A stretch of 64,000 bases of DNA from Botryotinia globosa (Eukaryota; Ascomycota; Leotiomycetes; Helotiales; Sclerotiniaceae): contig RCSZ01000014.1 of assembly GCA_014898425.1 (NCBI GenBank), positions 496,001-560,000 on the forward strand, in the 5' to 3' direction. Below are positions 35,038 through 47,122 of the stretch, piece by piece. The notes under the pieces are model-generated. The model was not told where the DNA came from and did no database searches. It saw nothing but the letters and a program-made list of their open reading frames with translations. Positions within the stretch are counted from its first letter, which is position 1, and every line of letters starts with the position of its first letter. The position numbers and the translations under genes were made by a program.

Positions 35038-37558
35038 CTTAAGTAGATATGAGCGTAGTACAAAGTTGTAGTAAGTTGGCAGGAACAGTCAGCGATTGAC
35101 TTTCGGGTAACGGGAACTGCTTCGCCCGTTTGTTGTTTGGATCAAGAAACTGCGGTTAACTGCGCGCGCTTCTCTTATTTGCGTAGGAGCAATGAATCTG
35201 TGGGTCGAATATGCTATGCTGGCCTGAAACGTTTGACCAGAAGAGGTTATGATAGTCAGGTCAGATGCGCTTAAATCTTATTCATTAATCATACACCTTG
35301 AAGTGTTAAACGGTTGATGTGACCGGAGAATTGAACGATCCTAGACAAGATATATCAAGAGTATAGATAGACGAAAACAAGTTGAGAGATAAGTTGATAG
35401 TGATCAACCAAATTTAAGAGGGGGGAAATCTTTTAGTTTTAAAGAAGCAGAAAGGCAAATGTCTTGATTCAAATAAAGTAGGTCCGTCTCTGGACTAGAG
35501 AGGAAACTACTCTCTAAGTATGTTCGGGCCTTAGACTAAGTGGAGTATCTTTTAGCCTTGAATGTCTCTTCAATGATGATGACCATCAACTTCATCATGG
35601 GAAAAAGCTGAACACGACGGTGAATTACTGAAACCGCTTTTTGTTGGTATGACATCGAGCTACATCTTGCTCCATCGTGCCTGCCTTCATGCTTGTTACC
35701 TGGTCAATATTGATCGGGATTTCATTATGTGGACCCCCCAACTATTATGGTACGCAATGTTGGCCCCCACTGCTGTAGACCCTGTCGCTATCTGAATCCT
35801 GATGTTGTCTAATACCCAGTAAAGCACAATGGCATTGCTTGGGGTGCTCGGGTGTCTAGGGGGATCTTTTCATCTCGTTCAAATCAACCGGTTCCCGTCT
35901 TAAAGGGATCGGCTCGGTGGCCTACGCTCTTGTACAGAAATGCATTTTCATTTGCATTTGCCTTGATATCCTTGTGAATATGTCTCCGACTTTTGCCGGC
36001 GATTGTTACATGGCCCGAAACCTTGAATGCTTGATTGTTGATGTTGTTAACTTGTTTGGTTAAGAGCAAACCCGAATACGTTTCATCAACAGATTTTGCT
36101 GATAAGAGGAAAGTCTTGGATCAAGGGGTGATAATTATGACGCAGTTGTGCATACATAGTTCCACTAAACCCAATTTTGGAAGGCGTGGAAAGTATCATG
36201 GTAGGTAGTGCCATGGGCCATGGTGGGATGGATGATGGATCATCAATGCATCATGGATGGAGATGGAGATGGAGATGGAGGGGGTGGGCACTGGGGAGAT
36301 AACATTATCCTGTCTACGACTCTTCCACTTCACCACGTAAAAGAATTGAGAAAGGAAGAATCTGTGCCGATGAGAGCGTCCTTCGTATACTTCGTACAGA
36401 ATCGTACTGCACAGTCAGATTCAATCTCGATTCTCTACCCAAACCAACAATCATTATCAAGCAAGCCGTTTCTAATTGCAGGGAAATTGATGCCATTCAG
36501 ACAATCCATTCTAAGTAACTTCGTATCTTACCAGTTTCCAAGGCTTTGAAGGCAACGAACAACGGTGGAGACAATCCATTTGCACGGCCACCTACCTAAC
36601 ACAGCCATTGTCCATGTATGAGGCCGAGATGCTCGCATCATCGGTCATTAATCGTTAGTTGAAATCACTTTGTGCTTCTTGGCGGTTGAGCATTTTGAGA
36701 TCTTTGGGGGGGAAAGACCCAATCGATTGCCGCTATAGAAAAGGTGTATCTTGATCAGATCGATTGGCGCTATTAAAACAGATCTCTAATCTCTTTTGAT
36801 GAATCCTTCGGAAGGAGCATCGATACGCCCCTCGTTTGGGTAGAATGAGTAGGTGGTAATGAGACTTTGTGTTACAGATTAGAGAGTCGTAAAGAAAGTG
36901 TGCTCTATGTACGCAATGGAAGAACGTGTTCCAAGTCGTGACTCGTGCTTTTCTTACCATGGGATTTGTCCGTGAAAGCCACATTCCCAGACTCAATCAT
37001 CCATTCCAGTTGTTCTCAATCGTCTCTTTTTTCACGTTTTTTGCCTTCTTGCCTTCTTGCCTTCTTGCCTTCTTGCCTGGGAAGTGGATACGCAAAGAAA
37101 AGTATTTTCCATCTACAGAGTATCCAACCAACCAACATTTCGCCGGCCTCAAGCTAAACTTCATCGGTAAGCGCTTACATATACGCACTCGTCTATTTGG
37201 CCAGTGAAAAGGGACAAAATAGCCCCAAAATGTACGGAGCTAGCTACATTGATAAGGAATTCCTTCAAATCACAGATATTTCTCACATTCGTAAGAAATC
37301 CTCCAATCCGAAGGAACTGTTCGACACCGTTTCCTAACTATCAAATTTGGCCGAAAAACAACGCCTTTCCCTGAGGATCTTTTGATTAATTGCATCTTGC
37401 CAAGGAAGTACAGTATCTGTAGATGCTTTCGTTTCTTGTTTATGAACACTTTCTCTCACATTTCCCCCGTCCCCATTGTTTTTTTTTGAAACCTTACTCC
37501 ATGGTTTGACATGTGAACGTGCTTTTTGGCCCACCAACTCACGCCCACGTTGAGACAC
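35038..37558. other. Gene-poor stretch
   Basis: About 2.5 kb with no supportable gene. The frame at 36208-36549 is carried by a GATGGA repeat (about 36255-36285). An 8-bp tandem array of TTGCCTTC units lies at about 37043-37078. Everything else is short chance frames. Confidence 0.5.
37043..37078 (+). repeat. Eight-base tandem repeat (TTGCCTTC)n
   Basis: About four and a half identical copies of TTGCCTTC in a gene-free segment. Confidence 0.7.
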
Positions 37559-37636
37559 AATGGGAAGAAAGCGGGCTTTTGAGGATCCAATTTACCCAGA
37601 ACCTACGTTGCATATGCATTTGAAATTTCAAAAGAG

Positions 37637-37667
37637 GTACTCGTGCGGCCAGAAAGTATGCAACTCC
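37637..37667 (+). repeat. Left arm of a perfect 31-bp inverted repeat
   Basis: The arm runs from GTACTCGTGCGGCCAGAAAG through ATGCAACTCC. It is matched without a single mismatch by the reverse complement at 37733-37763, leaving a 65-nt loop. The flanks diverge at once on both sides. Confidence 0.85.
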
Positions 37668-37732
37668 AACGCTAGATGCACATACCACAAGATGGTAAAC
37701 TACAAGAGGACTAACCTGGTTTTCATAGCCCC

Positions 37733-37763
37733 GGAGTTGCATACTTTCTGGCCGCACGAGTAC
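37733..37763 (-). repeat. Right arm of a perfect 31-bp inverted repeat
   Basis: Exact reverse complement of 37637-37667. RNA from either strand would fold into a long uninterrupted hairpin. Confidence 0.85.
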
Positions 37764-40700
37764 TTGTAAGTTGTCACCATTTCAACATCAGCAGCATCAT
37801 CATGCATGATGAGTATTCAAACAATCATGACTCTGAGTGAAAAATGGGTCTTTCCGCATGTGCTTCGTGCTCACCTATTCGAATTTCACATGCACATATT
37901 GATGCTAAAAAGGGTGTCAGTTGTTGTCAGCTTTCCGTGTCACCTATTTTTGTTAAAATGCATCCATCAGGGGAACCCTAAGTGACGACGGAACAACGAA
38001 AACAACGCAAAAACTACGTCAGTTCGATGCCAAACGAAAACAACTGAAGCTGTGTGAACTTAAGGAAAACGACCAATGAACTGCCGAGGGGCCACTACTC
38101 TCCATTTGGTTTACGGCAAGTGCCTGAGACTTCATCTACTGACAAACAACACGTTCTCTTTGAATTTCAACTTTGGAAAGTTCAAAAGTTGTGATTGCCT
38201 TTCAATTTTCCTCTCCAAACTTCTCCACAAATTTCCAACCGGCCAGGATGAAATTATCTGGGGAAACCCTCAAACCCATGAAATCAGTTACCTGACACGG
38301 CGACTTGCAGAAAAATCAGTGGAGCTGGAAAATACGAGTCAGTATTGAAATGTAACGCGAATTTTGAAGCATCCTTGTATCAACTAAACATCCCCAGATT
38401 TTTACCCCTCGCAGTGTTCTGGTGGGCTATTGCGGGACTGATAAAATTTGGAGAACAGTCTCATTTTCTTTCAAGTTGAGACGAAATGCGATGATATCTA
38501 CACTCGGAAAAGTCGGCAAACTCTAAATTCATTTGGTAAGATTGGTGTCATAGATTCGGGTGGCTTCAATGAGACTGCTGGATGCACACCTGCCTTCAGT
38601 AATGGTACTGTGACCTCCAGGGGAACTTGTACTAGTGACAAATATGTCTACCCTTTGATGGATCTCCTTAAGCTAAAGACCTAGGAGAAACAGTTAGTGA
38701 TCGAGATGATCCGGGGTACTCCGCATTCCGTGCGCGTGAAAGACTCTCCCTCTTGATGAATTGGGAAATCCGAGCACATCACGGATCACCGAGAACCATT
38801 CGAAAATACAAATGGGCAACGGGTATATCTCAATTCCTATGGTCCAGTTATGCAATTGAAGGTATGATGCTTTGAAGTATTAGCGGACGGGGTCTAAAAA
38901 CCTATTCAAATGACACAATTTAGCTACTCTGGATGGCAGGCTGTTGATAATAGCTGATTTGGATGTTCAGAACGCGGTCGTCACTTGGTTTGACATCTTT
39001 GTCTGAATTTGATTGCTTCAAACACAAAGCTGGCTGCAAACATCCTCACACTATTCTCTAGAGGTAGTAGGGCAATCCTTAGCATACCGTACAAAGGGCT
39101 TAAAAGACTACATAGAGCAGGCAGAACAAAGAGACGTGGAGCGTCTTTGAGGTAAGGGGGGAAACAAATTCTGAAAGCTCACACGCAACAAACACATTGA
39201 TCATAAAAGAAAACGGAATATGAGTCTAAATACCCCCTAGCGACAGAAGCAATAGAATAACACGTGATCAGATAGTCTCTTTTCGCTCACAATATTTCCT
39301 TTCTTCAAACACTGCATTTCCTGTTCATCACTCTTTGTATAGAATTACCTGATATTAAAGTTATTATTATCTCTCTGACTCCAGACTTACACATATTAAT
39401 CTGTCCAACTTGGCCTAAATAGCACTCTCGGTTCTATCATCTTCAAAGCAGCATTTGAATTGGCCTCCCATTTCCATCTATTTCCGCGATATCTCCAGCT
39501 TTTCCCACCATTTCAATTATCCCAAAAAGTTTTCATCATCTAGTGTCTTTAGTTATCAATCAAAAATCCAGAGCTGATATCCGGACACTGCAGACGTACA
39601 TAGCATAGCCTCATTTAGCGGCCATAGTCATGTGATCTTCTTGTGAACTTCGGTGGAACCAAAACGGTGCATCCTCCAACCTCACCATGAGCATTTACTC
39701 TCAGGGTTAACGGTCACTCTGAACTCCAGGCTGCGGGTCCTTAGATCAGAGTTATCCTTTCGGATAGGTTTAGCACGTCCCATAAGCTCCCTCTATGAAG
39801 AGGCGACCGACACCTTTGGAATTCATAATATGCACTGTGTGTGCAGCTCTTCTTCTTATTTTGGCTCTTTGAACTCTCCCTTAGCCTCTCATTGGGCTCT
39901 TTCATCTGAACTGGAGATTACATCGGATGAGAGTGTACCTTTATAGGCTCATACTGCATATGAGTATATCTGAAGGTGGCGATTGATAGAAAAATAGAAA
40001 TCTCAACCCCCAAATACGCAGAATTTACTTAGTCCACCCCTCATCTATCTCTTGTTTCAAAATAGCCCCGAAAATGCCGTTAGAGAGCGGTATCTTGTAG
40101 ATCGGTAAAGTAAAAGTTTCTTTCCCAGGGGCCATATCACCAGTCGTGTGTGGTTTGATCCAACATTGCAAAAATTGGCTTAACAGTATCTCCTGAAATA
40201 ACAATTCAGACCTCTTTTTAAAAAAAATAAGTGATGAATGAACCTAGACCAGACAATCAAGTGATAGATCTTGATATACAACAATCACAAGATGAACCTG
40301 CTACAATTTCGAATGATGGAAGGTGTCCCATCAACCCGTACACCCACGCACCCGCATACCAATGGTTTTTTCCATTCGTTTAATGAAGGAGGCATTGTAA
40401 GTATCAGGGGAAGCCTCGTAGTTACCTCCCTAGATAGTTATAAAGTTAACCAATAAGGCTTAACAAAATCTTCGCATTGAGTCGCCAGCGGAAAACTTCC
40501 CTTCCACCGCGGAATAATAGGGATCCATGGAGAATCGGCCGTCAAGAACTTTAAATCTAAACTTAAGATCAACCTTATCTCGTGGTTCTCATATTTCATC
40601 TCTATCTCTCAAAGCTCTGATTCTTTTCATCTTTCCTGAATATCAAGAGCTGGCATCCAAGACTAGAGTCCACCTAGAACCGAATGAGCCTCATTTCCTC

Positions 40701-41414
40701 TGAGGCTATATTATTCTTTTATACTGGAGTGTATAGCAAGAGTTTGATTATGAAGTAGGGCTTCTCATGTGATGAGTATCAATACCTAGATTCATCAATT
40801 ATTCCATGTCATTCACAATTAATGGTGACTTGAATTGACGTAATGAGTAGGAGGTGATCCAGCGCATGCATACAGTCAAGTAGGTAGTTTCAGGTGAATA
40901 CTAAGAGTACAGTTTAAAGAAGCGTCTCGTAAGCGTACGTACTCGGCTTGCTAGTGGGAGTGAATCTGCCAATGTGAATGAATTAAAAGTATCAAGTATG
41001 ATTCCCTAAAGAACCATGAGAGAAATAAAGCAAACATTAGTGATGAAATCCTAGATAGACCAACCTATTATCAAAGATTCTAAAAGTAGTGACAAGTTCT
41101 TCTTGAAAAGGACAAAGTGAAATAGGGGAATAGGCATATAGTTCCAATTCACTGCAGTAGGTGATAGGTTTCTGTAGAATTTCTCTCAGACACTCTGGCC
41201 TCTTCTAAGAACACTAAGCATAAACGATTTTCGGTTATTAACTTTACAGCGCCCTTCTTCCTACATAGGAACAACTGATCACTTTGCTTATGGTTTCATT
41301 GACATCCATCAGCTTGTCTATTAAGAACATTACATCCAACTTGTCAATTCAAAAACCTACATCCAACGTTCCGAAAAGCCGAGAGAATTCAGCAAAGCTC
41401 AGCACAACGAAACC
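37764..41414. other. Gene-poor stretch with unrecognised coding-like patches
   Basis: About 3.65 kb. Frames at 38076-38348, 38448-38684 (with GCTPAFSNGTVTSRGTCTSD) and just downstream (RDDPGYSAFRARERLSLLMN, from about 38700) read more like protein than chance, but they lie in different frames with stops between and match no family I recognise. They may be relics of one gene. Nothing supportable was seen at 38950-41414. Confidence 0.3.
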
Positions 41415-42140
41415 ATGGGCTTTAAGCACCAAATTGTCCTCATGGAACCAAGCATAAGAATTTTTTGGGCATTTGCACTGCTAGGTACCATCGTAAAAAC
41501 CTTTGACATTTACAACATCCTCAAGAAATCAAATACCGGATTTCTCAGATTTCTCAGATTCCCCGTAGCTGTCTGCTTCCCAGCAGCATTCATCTTCCTC
41601 TACTACAACAGGGCAGATTCTCTCACTCTCAGCGAATTCCAGATGTATCTCAACCTGATGAGACAAAAAGGCGATATTCACGTACAATTTGTCTACCAAT
41701 TATACTGGGCGACACCTTCCGCAAAAATGTCCTTGTTTACGAGTCTTTTAATGACCCATATGGTCGAAATGGCTGGTTCTCTCATATTTCATCCTCCCAA
41801 GGAGAACGGACAGGCCAACAAAAAATTCTCTATTACTATTTTTCTGGTGCACTGGATGCTCTTGAATATATTCATGTTTGGGGGGTATATTTTGATGATT
41901 CTGGCAAATGTCAGCCACCGCTTTGTATCTTGTGGGAGCCTCGTTGTAAATATCCTGTTCAAAATTGGCTTATTGGTGAGCATAGATTGTTTTATTCATT
42001 TGTCTTCAAGATGCGATTTTTATACTGATTTGTTTGATGAGTAGTCAATATATACGAGAATCGTGCTCAAATATGCTGGAATCATTGCACCCAGCCTCAA
42101 TACAGCGACACTTAATGCATCCAATTCTAACCAGAGGTAA
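41415..42140 (+). CDS. Unrecognised multi-span membrane protein, 218 aa
   Basis: The 5' frame alone would end at 42044, but a GTGAGC donor at 41976 and an AG at 42044 define a 69-nt intron with a TACTGAT branch-like site. Splicing extends the frame to 42140 with a further hydrophobic segment (RIVLKYAGIIAPSLN). The product (exons 41415-41975 and 42045-42140) has about four or five hydrophobic spans, near residues 12-28, 46-64, 138-165, 170-187 and 192-206. No family motif is recognised. It lies alone between two gene-poor stretches. Codon and residue composition look genuine, but there is no homology argument, so the gene is moderately supported. Confidence 0.55.
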
Positions 42141-43044
42141 AAGGCTTTGCAATATTCGATAACGATCATGTTTCGGCGTCGATAGGTGGTCATTGGTTTC
42201 GGTGCAGGTACCACGGGGGATCTTGATTGGGAAAAGCATAGATGGGGCGAAATGTTTCTTGGCTCGGTCAGTGAGATTTGGATGACTCGATCTCATCTGG
42301 CAATTTATCTACTGTGGTTGTGGAAAAGGTTAGGTTAGTATGCTTCTCCGTTGCTACAGATTCTACATACTAGCATACATAATTTACTTCCTATTTGTTC
42401 CTGACCCATATTACTACTAGTGTCCAGCATAGTGTTTATTCATTTTTGATACAGCACAGTGAACCTTGTAAATTATCAAAACTTCACTATATTTCATTTC
42501 GAAATAAAATTTATATATGGGTTTTAACATCGCGGTACAAAAATACTTTCGTTTCAAAGTTTTGCAGAAGACTACCTAGCTCCTGTATATGTATATAAAG
42601 TTTGTGACAATGTTCATCTAATATCACCCCCAGGTAGTTTAAATAGTAAAGGAGAATGGGGTTAACTAGATTTTCACTTTCTCACAATAATGTAAAGCTT
42701 TTCACCTTGTGACATCGAGCCTTCCTGTGACTGGCAATAGCGGTGATATGAGTTCAAGGTGGAGGTGGGGATGAAGGAAAGGAATCAGGAAAGCTGACGA
42801 ACGTCTTACGATTTTGCCGCGAGTCCATTGCCGATCCTACAAGTCATAATGCCAGAGGTACGAAGCAGAAGGAAACCATAAGCAGGAGAAACGATGATAT
42901 ATAGAAGAAAATATGGATATATGGTAAAATCATTATTGCACATAGACACAGATGCGACAGGAGGTGCTGGTTGCCTAGGTAATCAGAGGATTCTCAATTC
43001 GGCAGATCTTTATTTCTTCTTGCACTACTTGAATCTAAATTCTA
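42141..43044. other. Spacer, nothing recognised
   Basis: About 900 bp of AT-rich 3' flank and short frames. No RNA gene, repeat or domain seen. Confidence 0.5.
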
Positions 43045-44113
43045 CTCACGAAGTCGAAAAACGCTCCTAGATCTCTTCGATTCAGTACATGTGTCTTTGG
43101 GAAGATTTTGAATGCTGCTGCTATCCAGCAACAATGGCATGTGAGAAACGGTTTTGAGCCAGTGCCAACAGCCATAACATTTCTTGGGGTAGCTGCCATT
43201 TGGCTTCGTCTACAGGTATAGGACAGGATTTCTCGACGACAGGTGATCAAGCTGCTTAAGCCATCTCTTGATATCCATCAATGAGTCGTGTGTGAAGGTA
43301 ACGAGACAGTGGATGGATCATAAGGATGGACCTCGGTGGAGTAATCTTTTATGACACCAGTCAAAGGTTTTCAGTCAATGAAATCAAGCCCTTTCGTAAA
43401 ATAGAATTCGCCCAAAATCCACCAACATGCATCAATAATCACCGACATGCCACTTGTCTCAGGGACCTCGATGATGATCTCATATCTCATCATCTTGACG
43501 GGATCTCATTTGCAGGGCCATCTGTTTGAATTGACATAGGAACTACAAATGTGCATGCAAGCGGTCTTTTACAAGCTGAAATACATGAAATTAAAATCCA
43601 TGAAAGACCATATGAGAGACTACTCTCAGGTATCAATGTAAAGATGTGATAGGAAGGCTCTTTTCGTGGAGGGCATTTGAGAGGCTCCATTTGATGCCCA
43701 AAGTCACAGCATCAACCAAATAGCTTGCCCACCAAAAAGTGAAATCCTAAGAAACTATATCCGAAGGGCCATTTGATCGTCAAATCTAGATTGAGACATT
43801 GAAAAGCATTGGGATGTCAAGTCTGAACCGGAATTATGATAGTTTTGAGTTTGGTGTGAGAAATCGCCTCGTTCGTCATGTGTTGGTGTTAAATCAGGGG
43901 CTTGATAGACTGGAGAAATGGGGAAACGACGCTAACCTTAATAATGACCCTGAATTTTTGCTCCAGCAAATTGATGTCTCGCTCCTGAACAACCTTCATC
44001 AGCCAGAGCTACCTACCTTGGTACTTAACTTGAGGATTCTTTATCACAAGAGCCATGAATATGAAATACAATCATCAGCTAAAGAGATGTATCCTCAATC
44101 TTGCGGTAAGTGA
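43045..44113 (+). pseudogene. Coding-like fragments of an unrecognised decayed gene
   Basis: Several plus-strand stretches look protein-coding but change frame or hit stops: GKILNAAAIQQQWHVRNGFE followed by PVPTAITFLGVAAIWLRLQ (about 43095-43220); MDLGGVIFYDTSQRFSVNEI onward from 43326 to a TGA at 43527-43529; then in the same frame IDIGTTNVHASGLLQAEIHE to about 43650. A separate frame from 43814 (MSSLNRNYDSFEFGVRNRLV) runs to 44113. Reading through the TGA as Trp gives continuous sensible protein, as if one gene had been hit by point mutations. I do not recognise the family. A real gene with introns that I failed to find is the main alternative. Confidence 0.35.
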
Positions 44114-44325
44114 GTATGTAAGTGTACCTGCCTCTGAATCAATAATGTGGGGTTATATTATCTTCGCTTTATGCGACTCGAGTATGTGCTGCATTGTTCA
44201 TTAATGATCTTCTCCAACCCTTAACAATACCACTGAATTTCTTACCATCTGCCTCATAATCGATCCCATCATTGTCCGCTTGAATCAAGACGAAATCTAT
44301 ATCGAAGTTGTACACGAACAATATA

Positions 44326-45456
44326 ATGGATTCCGATTCTTCTACTCCCTCGATCTCATATCCAATTATCGACTCCCACATCCACCTCTTCCCCGAAAGC
44401 GAGCTCGATACCCTTGCCTGGAATACTCCTTCAAATCCTTTATACAAACAGCAGTCTCTCGATGAATACACAGCTGCTACGGCTTCTGCTCCCGCACTTG
44501 AGGGTTTCATTTTCCTCGAGACAGACCGCAAGAATGATCTGAAACGCGGGGAAGAAGATGGTTCGGGATGGGAAATGCCACTCAAAGAAGTTTCTTGGCT
44601 TAAACGAATAGCGTTGGGTCAACCTCGTGAAGGAGAAGGACACACTGCGGAACATGCAAAGCTTTGTAAAGCGATTATACCATGGGCGCCAGTACCGAGT
44701 GGAGAGAAGGCGTTGGAGAGATATGTAAAGGAGGTTGAGAAGGAGGCGGAAGGGAGTTGGGGGCTGGTCAAGGGATTTAGATACTTGGTACAGGACAAGG
44801 AGAAGGGGACTATGCTTACAGAAGGATTTATAGAGGGATTAAAGTGGCTGGGAAAGAAGGGGTTTGTATTTGACTTGGGAGTCGATTTACATTCGGGTGG
44901 AAGATGGCAATTAGAGGAGGCAGTTGAGATGATGGAGAAGGCTCATGAGGGAGTTGAGGAAGGAGAAAAAGTTACGGTCATAATAAGTGAGTTTGGTTAT
45001 TTGAATTTTTCGCTACGACATTCGAGCAATGCTGACAATATTCCTTGAATAGATCACCTCTGCAAACCCGACTTCTCGATCTATAACACTCAAACCGACC
45101 CCTCTTTCCTTGCCTGGCGCACCGCCATGTTCAAACTCAGCAAATACAAAAATACATACATGAAGCTCAGCGGATGTTTCTCAGAAATGCCGGATTCTCT
45201 GAAGAAAGCCCCTGTAGATGAAATCGTCATGGCACTACAGCCATATTTAGCAGTGGTTCTTGCTACATTTGGGCCTTTCAGGACAATGTTTGGATCTGAC
45301 TGGCCAGTTTGCACGATTGGGGTTGAGGATGCTTGGGGAAAATGGAGAGATGTGGTTATGAGGTTTTGCTACTTGGCTAGTTTGAGCAAGGAGGATCAGA
45401 TTATGATTTGGAGTGGTACAGCAATTAAAGCGTACAAGATTGGAGGGGAGCTATGA
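44326..45456 (+). CDS. Amidohydrolase-family lactonase (L-rhamnono-gamma-lactonase-like)
   Basis: Two exons (44326-44986, 45053-45456) give 354 residues. The metal-binding HxH motif is in IIDSHIHLFPESEL near the N-terminus, and the late catalytic Asp is in MFGSDWPVCTIG. The Trp/His pattern NHLCKPDFSIYN at the exon junction is the usual middle metal region. This is the amidohydrolase-2 (TIM barrel) family, whose fungal members include the lactonases that open aldonolactones of rhamnose-type sugars (known); the exact substrate here is inferred. The in-frame ATG at 44326 was chosen, two codons ahead of the conserved start of the domain. The aldolase-family gene begins 580 bp downstream on the same strand, which supports a sugar-acid catabolic role. 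The gene is intact. Confidence 0.82.
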
Positions 45457-46036
45457 AAGTTGAGCTCTAAATCTCAGGAAGCATGAAGCAAAAGCTACCA
45501 TCAGGAGTAAAGGTCTAACTAAGCAAGCGAACATCATTCCATAGTTGGGTTTATTGCATTTTGATTTTTCCAAATAATTCTAAATATTCTAGGGATAGCT
45601 ATATTGAACGACGCGTTGTCTTCACAAAATCTATCAAGGGGGATTGTGCAATGAACGTATCGTATCCACCTTCTTGTTCCAAATCACTGCTCAGTGCTCA
45701 CATTTCCAACCTCAAAAAGGCCCCATTCCATCCACATTAGATGACCCCGTGTCAGTTTCATTTCCACTTCATTGATCCATTTCAAATATCAATCGACGCC
45801 GCCGATGGTCTAGTCTCGTAAATTCTTACCCCGCCATAGCTCGCTTCGGGTCAATAAATTCCTAGTGGGGTCCTCGTTCATTGATACCCCGAATAAATAT
45901 ACCTTGAGGACCTCGGGAATCATTGCATTCAACCAGATCAATAAGAACATACGTTTCCAACTCGAAATCTTCAAAATATCTTCTTGAACCCTCATCTTCT
46001 GCTCTCAATCCCAGAATTCAAATACCCCAATCCAAA
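45457..46036. promoter_or_regulatory. Promoter region of the aldolase-family gene
   Basis: 580 bp between the lactonase stop and the aldolase start. Nothing specific was recognised. A pyrimidine-rich leader lies just upstream of the start. Confidence 0.4.
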
Positions 46037-47122
46037 ATGTCACAACCTCCACCCCCCGGCGTCTACGTTCCTGTTCCTACATTCTTTCTCCCCCGCTCTT
46101 CTCCTTCCTACTCCTCCATCGCCTCACCCTTAGATACCGAAACTCAAGCCGCGCATTCCCTCCATCTTGCTCGTTCGGGTATCAAGGGATTGGTCGTTTT
46201 GGGTAGTACGGGAGAAGCAGTACATCTTTCCAATTCAGAGAGATATACGGTTCTGAAAGGATGCAGAGATGCGTTGGATAAAGAGGGATTTGGAGATGTA
46301 GGAATCATTGCCGGGACAGCAAGTCAGAACATTCAGGAGGTGGTGGAACAATTGGGCGAGGCGAAGAAGGCGGGGAGTGGATGGGGATTGGTGCTTGCAC
46401 CGGGGTATTTTTCGGGGGCTAGTACCCAGGAGGGAATTGTTGAGGTGAGTTTCTTTTTTGCAATTTTGGAATGATGCAGTTTATTGCAGGGGAAATCATC
46501 ACAGCTAAGTGAACGATTGCTAATTCTGAGTCTTCGCGCAAAACAGTGGTTCAAAGCAGTCGCAGACCAAAGTCCCATCCCAGTAATGATATACCATTAT
46601 CCCGGCGTCTCGAACTCAGTGCGCGTTACTCCTCAAACCTTCACCACACTTGCTGCACACCCCAATATCGTTGGTTGCAAACTCTCTCACGGAGATATTT
46701 CGTATCATGCGCAAATAGCACTCTCTCCCCACATCGACCATTCACATTTCCATACTTTTACTGGATTGGGTCAACAATTGTTGCCGGCGATGAGTATTGG
46801 ATGTAAGGGAACTATTGATGGTAGTGCTGGTTTCTTCCCCAAGAGTGTCGTTAGGCTTTATGAATTGAGCGTTAAGGATAATGTTACGGCGGAAGAGAAG
46901 AAGGAGAGAGGGCTGTTGCAGTGGAAGTTGAGTGGTGTAGAGGAGATTGTGGTGAAGTATGGAACGGTGGGTATTAAAGAGTGCGTATCTAGGATACTGG
47001 GAATGGGAGAGAAAGATGGAACGAGGTTACCACTTATAGGGGGCATTCCTGGAGGAGATGCGGAGTGGGAGAAGTGGAGGGGAGTTATTGGAGAGTTGGA
47101 GGAGGTGGAAAAGAGTTTGTAA
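46037..47122 (+). CDS. DHDPS/KDG-aldolase-family class I aldolase
   Basis: Two exons (46037-46444, 46547-47122) give 327 residues. The TIM-barrel aldolase carries the substrate-carboxylate motif GSTGEAVHLS (residues about 60-70), the catalytic Tyr in MIYHYPGVSN and the Schiff-base Lys in VGCKLSHGD. Family members include dihydrodipicolinate synthase, 2-keto-3-deoxy-gluconate/galactonate aldolases (fungal Lga1/GaaC) and 4-hydroxy-2-oxoglutarate aldolase (known). Fungi make lysine through aminoadipate, so a biosynthetic DHDPS role is unlikely; cleavage of a 2-keto-3-deoxy sugar acid is more probable (inference). The neighbouring lactonase strengthens that. The C-terminal stretch GGIPGGDAEWEKWRGVIGEL is typical of fungal relatives. 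Intact. Confidence 0.85.

Noticed and set aside
36208..36549. 113-codon frame with Asp/Gly repeats
   Set aside because: Driven by a GATGGA repeat; no family match, and the residues after the repeat look random.
37560..37769. 69-codon frame across the 31-bp inverted repeat
   Set aside because: The same arms would encode unrelated peptides in opposite directions; no protein signal, so the palindrome itself is the feature.
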